Shown piece by piece: positions 1-5,352 of a stretch of DNA of 5,467 nucleotides. The DNA is from Deltaproteobacteria bacterium (lineage in GTDB: Bacteria; Desulfobacterota; GWC2-55-46). Within the stretch, counting starts at the first letter, position 1. Each line of letters opens with the position of its first letter. A program made the translations under genes and the position numbers. The notes beneath the pieces were generated by a model, which was given only the letters and a program-made list of their open reading frames with translations, made no database searches and had not been told where the DNA came from. The stretch lies in contig JAUSLB010000276.1 of assembly GCA_030646655.1 (NCBI GenBank), positions 1 to 5,467 of the forward strand. Direction: 5' to 3'.

Positions 1-36
1 CACCTTAAGCCTCGCGGGGGCGCCATAAAGCCATGA
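1..36 (+). CDS. C-terminal end of an unidentified upstream gene (partial)
   Basis: The first reading frame is open from base 1 and ends at a TGA at 34-36, giving the tail HLKPRGGAIKP. This TGA overlaps the ATG of the TPR gene in an ATGA arrangement, matching the compact junctions of the rest of the operon. Its codons (CTT AAG, ATA AAG) also suit the local style. The second frame is open too and stops at 26-28, so the choice is not certain. Eleven residues are too few to identify the protein. From context (a GspB/MshN-like head on the next protein), an ExeA/MshM-type AAA ATPase would be a natural neighbour, but that is only inference. Confidence 0.4.
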   Translation, partial: HLKPRGGAIKP

Positions 37-764
37 GCCTACTCCATCAGGCCTTAAAAAAGCTCGAATCGCCCAAGCAAGACTATACCGCCGCGAATGC
101 CGCCTTGCCACGGCCTGCAAAATGGGGAAAAAAGGTCATCATCTCCCTTTTGGCCGTTGCGCTCGCGTCTATTTTTCTTGGCGTTTATTTCTCCCGCGGT
201 ATAAAAGGAAAAGGGATCGAAGGAAATGAGGCCAAAGAGGTTAAGGCAGATGCCGCCCTCGCGCCTCAGCAGGCCATTGAGATAAGCGGACAGGCCCATA
301 ACGAGAGGGGTGTCTACCATTATAATCTCCTTCAGTTCAATGAATCCATTGATGAGTTCAAGAAAGGGCTCTCTCTTGAGCCTTCGAACAGCGCCCTTTA
401 CAATAACCTCGGGCTCGCCTATATGGGGGAAGGCAGGTATGATGAGGCTAAAGAGGCTTTCATACAGGCCTTGAAGCTCAAGCCTGATTACCCGGAGGCG
501 CTAAATAACTACGGCGCGCTTATGGACAGGGAGGGCGGGCAGAAAAGGGCTGTAGGATATTTTAAAAAGGCCCTTGAATTAAGTCCCGGCTACGCCCACG
601 CGCACCTTAATATGGCCATAGCGCTCGAACGGATGGAAGAATATGAGGCGGCTGTGAAGCATTACGAGGCCTACCTTAAGCTTAACCCTGATAAGTCAAT
701 GGACGATGACGTCAAAAAGAAGATCGCGCGCCTAAGCCTCTTTATCCAACGCCCGGGAAGATAA
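33..764 (+). CDS. Inner-membrane TPR protein with MshN/GspB-like N-terminus
   Basis: This 243-residue protein is probably a bitopic inner-membrane scaffold of the pilus machine. Residues 1-12 (MSLLHQALKKLE) resemble the short amphipathic cytoplasmic head of MshN and GspB/ExeB proteins, which partner ExeA/MshM-type ATPases. A basic stretch (WGKK) precedes a hydrophobic segment at about 35-53. A charged linker follows, then four consecutive 34-residue TPR units at about 86-119, 120-153, 154-187 and 188-221, each with the typical G-Y/A-P spacing and ending near a proline. The TPR part should be periplasmic. It differs from PilF/PilW pilotins, which are outer-membrane TPR lipoproteins, because no lipobox cysteine is present. 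The start overlaps the preceding stop in ATGA; only a distant G-rich stretch (16-20) could act as ribosome binding site, so coupling is likely. The TPR fold is certain; the exact partner is inferred. Confidence 0.85.
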   Translation: MSLLHQALKKLESPKQDYTAANAALPRPAKWGKKVIISLLAVALASIFLGVYFSRGIKGKGIEGNEAKEVKADAALAPQQAIEISGQAHNERGVYHYNLLQFNESIDEFKKGLSLEPSNSALYNNLGLAYMGEGRYDEAKEAFIQALKLKPDYPEALNNYGALMDREGGQKRAVGYFKKALELSPGYAHAHLNMAIALERMEEYEAAVKHYEAYLKLNPDKSMDDDVKKKIARLSLFIQRPGR

Positions 765-767
765 CCT

Positions 768-1787
768 ATGCTCTTCTCATCGAAAAGCCTTATAGGCATA
801 GATATAGGCTCTTACTCAATAAAGATAGCCGCCTTTAACGGCAGGCCCGGCGCTTACGCTTTAAAGGCCGCTGCCTGCTTTAAGCTACCTTCGGAAGGGG
901 GGCAGGCCGCCCCTATGGAGCCGGGCTTCTTATCCGGGATTATAAAGTCGCAGAAGATATCGGGAAGGACCGCATCAGCCTCCTTTACCGGCCACTCGCT
1001 TATATTCAAGCACCTTCACCTTCCTCAGATGCCCGAGAAGGACCTTAAGGAGGCCGTCAAATGGGAGGTAAGGAAAGAGATAGCGATTGACCCTAAAGAC
1101 CTTATATCCGATTATGTGCTTTCCGGCAGTGGCAAGGACAAGACCCTTTCCATCATAGCCTTTGCCGCGGTAAGGAACGAGGTCGAGGGGCAGATGAGGC
1201 TCTTTAAGGAGGCGGGGCTTGAATTGAAGGTGCTGGAAGCCGTCCCTACGGCTCTATTATCGGCTTTTGACCTTAATAACGGCTGGGAAGCCGGGGTGAA
1301 TTACGGGATGCTCGACATAGGCGATGGCAGGAGCACGCTCGCCGTATTAAAGGATAAAAGGCTCTCGTTCGTCCGCGAGATATCAATAGGAGGCAGAGAC
1401 CTTACGAGGTCATTAGCCCAGGCGCTCAATATAAGCTACGAGGAAGCAGAGGAAAGAAAGATTCAAAACGGCCTTAAAGAGGGCGATAAGGCCGCCGTAA
1501 AGGCGCTCTCAGCCCCTCTTGAGAGGCTCTGCACAGAGATACACCGGTCTTTCGACTACTATCATGCGCAGTTCAGGGAAGGGAGCGTAACTAAGCTCTT
1601 CTTATCGGGCGGCACGGCAAGGATGGTCGGCATAGAAGGGTTTATAACGAACTTGACCGGCATACAGTCGTATGCAGACGACCCCTTAAGGAAGATAAAG
1701 ATACCTAAAGGCATGGACAGGCAGGCCCTTGGAAGAATAGCCCCATGCCTGTCCATAGCCGCCGGCTTGGCAACAAGGGTTCCCTGA
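768..1787 (+). CDS. pilM: Type IV pilus assembly protein PilM, actin-like ATPase
   Basis: PilM is a cytoplasmic FtsA/actin-like ATP-binding protein that binds the N-terminal tail of PilN and couples the cytoplasmic motor side to the PilNOP complex. At 339 residues it is near the usual family length. Visible motifs are the phosphate-1 loop IGIDIGSYSIKI (9-20), a PilM-typical stretch PEKDLKEAVKWEVRKEI (89-105), the phosphate-2 loop MLDIGDGRSTLAV (181-193) and the adenosine motif LFLSGGTARMVG (277-288). The C-terminal AAGLATR also fits. No membrane segment is seen. The ATG lies 3 bases after the TPR stop, with GGGA at 755-758 as a plausible ribosome binding site. The family includes the MSHA protein MshI, but the complete PilMNO series downstream favours PilM. 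Confidence 0.95.
   Translation: MLFSSKSLIGIDIGSYSIKIAAFNGRPGAYALKAAACFKLPSEGGQAAPMEPGFLSGIIKSQKISGRTASASFTGHSLIFKHLHLPQMPEKDLKEAVKWEVRKEIAIDPKDLISDYVLSGSGKDKTLSIIAFAAVRNEVEGQMRLFKEAGLELKVLEAVPTALLSAFDLNNGWEAGVNYGMLDIGDGRSTLAVLKDKRLSFVREISIGGRDLTRSLAQALNISYEEAEERKIQNGLKEGDKAAVKALSAPLERLCTEIHRSFDYYHAQFREGSVTKLFLSGGTARMVGIEGFITNLTGIQSYADDPLRKIKIPKGMDRQALGRIAPCLSIAAGLATRVP
1775..1779 (+). promoter_or_regulatory. Shine-Dalgarno that sets the pilN start
   Basis: AAGGG lies 7 bases before the ATG at 1787. Together with the TGATG stop-start junction and the INLIP motif just after this Met, it supports the shorter pilN over the in-frame ATG at 1745. Confidence 0.65.
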
Positions 1788-2383
1788 TGATCAAAGGCAT
1801 AAACCTCATACCCGATGAGATAAAGGACGAATGGAGGCTAAGGAAGTGGAGGAGGGCCTTTGTCCTCGCCGCAGCCCTCTATCTCGCTTTTCTCGGTGCG
1901 CTCTATTATAGCCAGTATTCGGTTGTAAGGGAGAGGAGGGCCGAGGAGATGGCGCTCCTTCAGGAGAAAGAGTCTTTCGCGGGCAAAAGCGCCGTATATC
2001 TGGAGCTGTCCAGAAAGATAAACGAGACACGGCTGGCTGAGGCTGACCTTAAAAAGAGGCTCAACGTGACGGAGGGCCTCGCTGAGATGAGGATTTCATG
2101 GTCAACCGTGCTTAAAAGGCTCAGCCGCGATGTCCCGCAGGGGCTGTGGCTTAAAAGCCTATCGACCTTGGACGCAGGGGGGGGCAAAAAGCTCCGTGTC
2201 CTCGGGAGCGCCTTATCCAACAGGGCAGTGGCTGATTTCATCTTTACGCTTGAGAACTCCGGGTATTTTGAGAACGTCGCCCTCTCATACACCCAGAAGA
2301 GGGACTTCGATTCCGGGACTGTTTATGATTTTGAGCTTAACGCCTCTTTAAAGAAGACCGGCGAGGTTATGTATGAATGGTGA
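1787..2383 (+). CDS. pilN: Type IV pilus inner-membrane protein PilN
   Basis: PilN forms a heterodimer with PilO in the inner membrane and periplasm and recruits PilM through its cytoplasmic tail. The 198-residue protein begins MIKGINLIPDE, containing the INLIP motif that PilM binds. A membrane segment lies at about 23-44, a charged coiled coil at about 48-95, and a ferredoxin-like periplasmic domain follows, with the typical WSTVLKRLSRDVPQGLWL (105-122) and FIFTLENSGYFENV (151-164). The open frame extends upstream to an ATG at 1745, but that would place 14 extra residues before the conserved motif inside pilM. The ATG at 1787 shares one base with the pilM stop (TGATG) and has AAGGG at 1775-1779, so it was chosen. 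An eight-G tract (2177-2184) encodes Gly-Gly-Gly at 131-133. Confidence 0.93.
   Translation: MIKGINLIPDEIKDEWRLRKWRRAFVLAAALYLAFLGALYYSQYSVVRERRAEEMALLQEKESFAGKSAVYLELSRKINETRLAEADLKKRLNVTEGLAEMRISWSTVLKRLSRDVPQGLWLKSLSTLDAGGGKKLRVLGSALSNRAVADFIFTLENSGYFENVALSYTQKRDFDSGTVYDFELNASLKKTGEVMYEW
2363..2366 (+). promoter_or_regulatory. Shine-Dalgarno that sets the pilO start
   Basis: GAGG lies 6 bases before ATG 2373, inside the final codons of pilN. It favours this start over ATG 2385, which would remove only four residues. Confidence 0.6.
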
Positions 2384-2978
2384 TATGCTTAAATCGCTCC
2401 AGTCCATAAACCTGCCTTTCCTCAAGAAGTTCAAGAGGGAATTTATAGCCGCGCTCGCGCTCATAGCCTTCTCATTCATATCCTATAAGCTCGTCTATCT
2501 CAGGAACATAAGCGAGATAGCCCGGACAGAGGCCAGGATAAACGGCGCGCGCTCCGATATTGAGAAGATAGAGGCCGAGACACGCGCGGCAGGAAACTTA
2601 AGTAAAACGGCGGCGGAAGCCGCGGCGAACCTAAAGCTCCTCGAAGAAAGGCTTAGGAGCCTTAAGGAGAGGCTCCCTTCTGACAAGCAGGTATCAAGGC
2701 TGTTATCCGAGTTCTCTGAGAACGACACGGGAAGGGGGATAAGGATAGTATCCATAAAGCCGCTCCCTCCCGAGGAGAAGGGAGCGCTCTCAAGGCTTCC
2801 TTTCCAGATAACTATGGAGGCACGGTTCATCCCGTTCGGGGACTACCTCGAGAGGGTAGAGAAGATGCCGAGGCTTATTATAGTCGATAACTTTATGATA
2901 GAGCCGAAGGAAGAGAACTCCGCTACGCTCAGGACTCAGGTTTATTTAAGCGCCTATATAATGAATTATGGCCATTAG
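2373..2978 (+). CDS. pilO: Type IV pilus inner-membrane protein PilO
   Basis: PilO pairs with PilN and contacts PilP, forming the periplasmic alignment collar of the pilus machine. The 201-residue protein has a short cytoplasmic head, one membrane segment at about 24-43, a long coiled coil at about 46-100 (many Glu, Arg and Ala) and a C-terminal ferredoxin-like domain. The motifs RLPFQITMEARFIPFGDYLERVEKMPRL (141-168, shown here only to locate it: key residues are the LPF, the GDYL and the final PRL) match the PilO pattern of a beta strand, a G-Y-L turn and a helix ending near a conserved arginine. The ATG at 2373 has GAGG at 2363-2366, six bases upstream, and overlaps pilN by 11 bases. A second in-frame ATG at 2385 has weaker support. 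Confidence 0.92.
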   Translation: MNGDMLKSLQSINLPFLKKFKREFIAALALIAFSFISYKLVYLRNISEIARTEARINGARSDIEKIEAETRAAGNLSKTAAEAAANLKLLEERLRSLKERLPSDKQVSRLLSEFSENDTGRGIRIVSIKPLPPEEKGALSRLPFQITMEARFIPFGDYLERVEKMPRLIIVDNFMIEPKEENSATLRTQVYLSAYIMNYGH

Positions 2979-3372
2979 AATAATCGATAAAATTTTTATT
3001 CCGGGCCTGGCGCTCTCTATTGCTCTCTTTCTCGGCCTTTTTATCTGTAGCCCTGCGTCTGCCGGGGAGTCTCTGTCCTATGCCGGGAAGCTCCCTCCGA
3101 CCAAGTCCTTGCCCCTTACTTGGGGCAAGGACCCTTTCGTGCCAGCCTTAAAGACCGCCTCGGCCCCGCCCGATATGAAGCTCACAGCGATATTCCACAA
3201 TTCCAAAAACCCCTCAGCCATCATTAACGACAGGATTGTCTATATAGGAAGCCTTGTTAAGGGACAAAAAGTTATTGATATAGACAGGACTCATGTTATA
3301 CTTCAGGGTGAAAACGGCACGATAAAAATTGATATAGCGGAAATCCCGGAGCTACATAATGTTGACAGATAA
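2968..3372 (+). CDS. pilP: Short PilP/MshK-like protein with GspC-type HR domain
   Basis: By position and domain, this links the PilNO platform to the secretin. The 134-residue product has a hydrophobic leader (about 9-27) with a likely signal peptidase I site at ASA|GE near 32. A Pro-containing linker follows, then a WGKDPFVP motif (52-59) and a compact beta-rich HR-type domain (about 70-123) with the pattern LTAIF...AIINDRIVYIGSLVKGQKVIDID...VILQ. This pattern is shared by PilP, MshK, GspC and the GspB C-terminus. PilP is usually a longer lipoprotein; here no convincing lipobox exists, because Cys27 follows Ile, so MshK-like is an equally fair name. The start overlaps pilO by 11 bases with no visible ribosome binding site, suggesting coupled re-initiation. 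A perfect stem-loop sits at 3105-3132. Confidence 0.72.
   Translation: MAIRIIDKIFIPGLALSIALFLGLFICSPASAGESLSYAGKLPPTKSLPLTWGKDPFVPALKTASAPPDMKLTAIFHNSKNPSAIINDRIVYIGSLVKGQKVIDIDRTHVILQGENGTIKIDIAEIPELHNVDR
3105..3132 (+). other. Perfect 11-bp stem-loop inside the pilP-like gene
   Basis: GTCCTTGCCCC (3105-3115) is followed by the loop TTACTT and its exact reverse complement GGGGCAAGGAC (3122-3132). No T-run follows on either strand, so it does not look like a rho-independent terminator. A competing 6-bp stem can form between CCAAGT (3101-3106) and ACTTGG (3118-3123). It lies in codons for the linker and the conserved WGKDPF motif. The structure is seen directly; a function in mRNA stability or in setting PilMNO to PilQ ratios is speculation. 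Confidence 0.6.
3348..3351 (+). promoter_or_regulatory. Shine-Dalgarno of pilQ
   Basis: GGAG lies 7 bases before ATG 3359, within the last codons of the PilP-like gene. It supports a start that leaves a signal peptide of normal length (24 residues). Confidence 0.65.
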
Positions 3373-4666
3373 AACTGGGCGTATCCTCTTGGTTCTATTG
3401 ATGTTTCTCGCGCCGTCGGCCCTATTCGCCGAGACATCGGCGAACACGCTTGATGAAGAGAAAAGGCTTTTTTCCATTGAGGTCAGGGACGCTGAAATCT
3501 CCGACGTATTAAGGGCGCTCGCCCAGCAGAGCGGGCTTAATATAATACTTGGCGAGGGCGTTACAGGAAAAGTAAGCGTTAGCTTCAGGGACATCCCCTT
3601 CAGGGACGCCCTTGAGATGATAATAAAGGCTCACGGCCTTACATACACAATACAGAATAACGTCTTTTGGGTCGGGAAAAAGGTCGATCTCTCGGATGAG
3701 ATGCGCTCTGAGATAGTAAGGCTCAACTACGCGGACCCCGGAAGCGCCATCCAGCAGTTAAAGGGCGTATTAAGCCCTGAGGGCACCGCGTTCGCTGACG
3801 CGAGGACGAACTCTATCGTATTAAGGGACCTGCCCAAGAACCTCGATAGGGCAAGGGACCTTTTAAAGGCCATAGACACCCAGACCCCTCAGGTCGAGAT
3901 AGAGGCCCGGATAGTAGAGGCGAACAGCACTTTTACAAAGCAGCTCGGGATCCAGTGGGGCGCCACATACGCATCAGGCAGGGACTTTATAGGGGGGAGC
4001 GCCCTCCTGCCGACATCCACAGGGGACAGGAACTTCGCCGTGAACCTGCCCGTATCCTCCCCGACATCTGGTCTCGGCCTCATACTCGGCAACATCTCCC
4101 AAAAGGTATTCCTTGATTTAGAGCTTTCTGCGGCTGAGACAAGGGGCGAGCTGAAGATCGTCTCGAGGCCGAGGATCTCCACCCTTAATAACAAGCCGGC
4201 TACTATACACAGCGGCCTTACCTTCAGGGTGAAGCTGACTCAGGCCATAGTGACAGGCGGAGGTACCACAACTGCCACCGGTCTTGGGGGCCTTGAGCAG
4301 ATAAAGACAGGCATAGACCTTACCGTAACGCCGCAGATAAATGCGGACGGGTTTATTGTATTGAACATAAGCACTACTAAGAGCGACCCTGATTTTTCCA
4401 GAACCGTTGACGGAATTCCGGGGGTGGCCGAGAAGAGCGCGTCAACCTTCGTTCTGGTAAGGGACGGTGACACCGTTGTAATAGGCGGGCTGTATAAGAC
4501 GACCGCCTCGGAGCAGAAAGGCTCTGTGCCGTTCCTCGCTGATGTGCCTGTGCTCGGGTATCTTTTCAGGTCCGATTCCCGCGACAGCCAGCACGAGGAG
4601 TTGCTCGTCTTCATAACGCCTAAGATAGTCAAGCATGATTTAAATAATGCGGAGGTCGTCAATTGA
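3359..4666 (+). CDS. pilQ: Secretin PilQ, short form without AMIN domains
   Basis: This is the outer-membrane channel through which the pilus passes. The 435-residue product has a Sec signal peptide with a probable cut at ALFA|ET (24/25). Next come an STN/N0 domain (about 36-107: FSIEVRDAEISDVLRALAQQ and onward to NVFWVGK), one NolW/N1-like domain (about 118-176) and the secretin barrel domain (about 178-424). Barrel hallmarks are VEIEARIVEA (179-188), LKIVSRPRIST (265-275), the VDGIPGVAEKSASTFVLVRDGDTVVIGGLY stretch (about 350-379; key residues are the GIP and the VIGG) and the signature VPFLADVPVLGYLFRS (390-405) followed by ELLVFITPKIV. Typical PilQ proteins run to about 600-770 residues and carry AMIN domains, which are absent here. 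The ATG has GGAG at 3348-3351 and overlaps the previous gene by 14 bases. Confidence 0.95.
   Translation: MLTDKTGRILLVLLMFLAPSALFAETSANTLDEEKRLFSIEVRDAEISDVLRALAQQSGLNIILGEGVTGKVSVSFRDIPFRDALEMIIKAHGLTYTIQNNVFWVGKKVDLSDEMRSEIVRLNYADPGSAIQQLKGVLSPEGTAFADARTNSIVLRDLPKNLDRARDLLKAIDTQTPQVEIEARIVEANSTFTKQLGIQWGATYASGRDFIGGSALLPTSTGDRNFAVNLPVSSPTSGLGLILGNISQKVFLDLELSAAETRGELKIVSRPRISTLNNKPATIHSGLTFRVKLTQAIVTGGGTTTATGLGGLEQIKTGIDLTVTPQINADGFIVLNISTTKSDPDFSRTVDGIPGVAEKSASTFVLVRDGDTVVIGGLYKTTASEQKGSVPFLADVPVLGYLFRSDSRDSQHEELLVFITPKIVKHDLNNAEVVN
4651..4655 (+). promoter_or_regulatory. Strong Shine-Dalgarno for the TTG start of the SPOR lipoprotein
   Basis: GGAGG lies inside the last codons of pilQ, 7 bases before TTG at 4663. 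It is the best ribosome binding site in the window and decides in favour of the rare TTG start over the next in-frame TTG at 4675, which has no such site. It also means the last gene can be translated well without relying only on coupling. Confidence 0.8.
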
Positions 4667-5352
4667 GGGTTATTTTGGGGAAAAGCCGGTACCTGTTGCT
4701 CATATTCCTGCTCGCGCTGATCCCGGCGTGCGGAAATAAGAAGGAGGCGGGCGATTCCGAGGTGATCTCAAAGAGGGTAAAGATAGACCTTAAAGACGGC
4801 TCTGCCCCTGTTGACGGCTCTGTCCCTTCGGAGCTTCCGCCCCAGACTGAGGTTACGCCCCTGACAGCGCCAAAGCCCGCGGAGAGGGCCCTTCCTGAGA
4901 GGAAAGAGCCTGAGAAAAAAGAGGTCGCGGAGGCCCCGAGAAAGCCAGCCATAAAGATAGACCTTCAGGACGATAAAGAGGCTAAAAAGCCGGCTGTGAA
5001 GAAGGCATCAAAACAAAAGCCACAGGCCGGGAAAAAGGCTTCAGAGGTAATATTGTCCAAGTCCGTAGACAAGGCGGCGCTATCGAGGCCTTGGGCCTTG
5101 AACATCGCCTCGTTCCCGAGCATCATTGAGGCGCAGACCCTCACAGGCAAGCTTAAAAAGGCCGGGTACGACGCCTATATAACTGAATTTATGAAAAACG
5201 GCGTCAGGTGGCACAGGGTGCGGGTCGGCTTCTATTACACAAGGAATGAGGCGGCCGTTGCCGCGAAGGTTATAGGGAAAAAGCTCCATCTCCAGAGCCC
5301 GTGGATAGTCAAGGCCGAAAAGGAAGAGATTTTGGCAAGGGCAAGGCGTTAG
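4663..5352 (+). CDS. SPOR-domain lipoprotein, TTG start
   Basis: A 229-residue lipoprotein that probably binds peptidoglycan near the secretin. The leader MRVILGKSRYLLLIFLLALIPAC ends in a lipobox-like IPAC with the acylated cysteine at 23; proline at -2 is unusual, but the rest fits. Residue 24 is Gly, not Asp, which is compatible with outer-membrane sorting in the E. coli rule. Residues about 45-140 form a Pro, Lys and Glu-rich linker, expected to be disordered. The SPOR domain spans about 142-217, with WALNIASFPSIIEAQTLTGK at 144-163 and the strand VRWHRVRVGFYY (181-192). SPOR domains bind glycan strands lacking stem peptides, usually at septa. TTG at 4663 is chosen because GGAGG (4651-4655) sits 7 bases upstream; it overlaps the pilQ stop as TTGA. 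Its role in pilus assembly is inferred from position. Confidence 0.85.
   Translation: MRVILGKSRYLLLIFLLALIPACGNKKEAGDSEVISKRVKIDLKDGSAPVDGSVPSELPPQTEVTPLTAPKPAERALPERKEPEKKEVAEAPRKPAIKIDLQDDKEAKKPAVKKASKQKPQAGKKASEVILSKSVDKAALSRPWALNIASFPSIIEAQTLTGKLKKAGYDAYITEFMKNGVRWHRVRVGFYYTRNEAAVAAKVIGKKLHLQSPWIVKAEKEEILARARR
4795..4830 (+). repeat. 18-base tandem duplication in the lipoprotein linker
   Basis: Two adjacent 18-base units, 4795-4812 and 4813-4830, both start GACGGCTCTG and encode DGSAPV and DGSVPS. This looks like an in-frame tandem duplication in a disordered linker, where length changes are tolerated. It is the kind of site that may vary in copy number between strains. Confidence 0.6.

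Noticed and set aside
2..28. Upstream gene ending at TAA 26-28 in the second frame
   Set aside because: Possible, but the TGA at 34-36 gives an ATGA junction and codons more like the rest of the operon; neither can be proved from so few bases.
1745..1786. Longer pilN starting at ATG 1745
   Set aside because: It adds 14 residues before the conserved MIKGINLIP start and lies wholly within pilM; ATG 1787 has a ribosome binding site and a TGATG junction.
2130..2351. Plus-strand 73-codon frame inside pilN
   Set aside because: Shadow frame of pilN with no start signal. It matters only as the frame that would be entered after loss of one G in the G8 tract.
2610..2623. GCGGC-GGAA-GCCGC mini-hairpin in pilO
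   Set aside because: Only 5 bp, in an alanine-rich coding stretch where GC-rich codons easily create such pairs.
4240..4662. Minus-strand open frame of 140 codons antisense to pilQ
   Set aside because: The plus strand encodes an unmistakable secretin here. The antisense frame has no recognisable domain and no sensible operon context. The other minus-strand frames (for example 1960-2292, 2495-2830, 54-320 and 4659-4952) were rejected on the same grounds.
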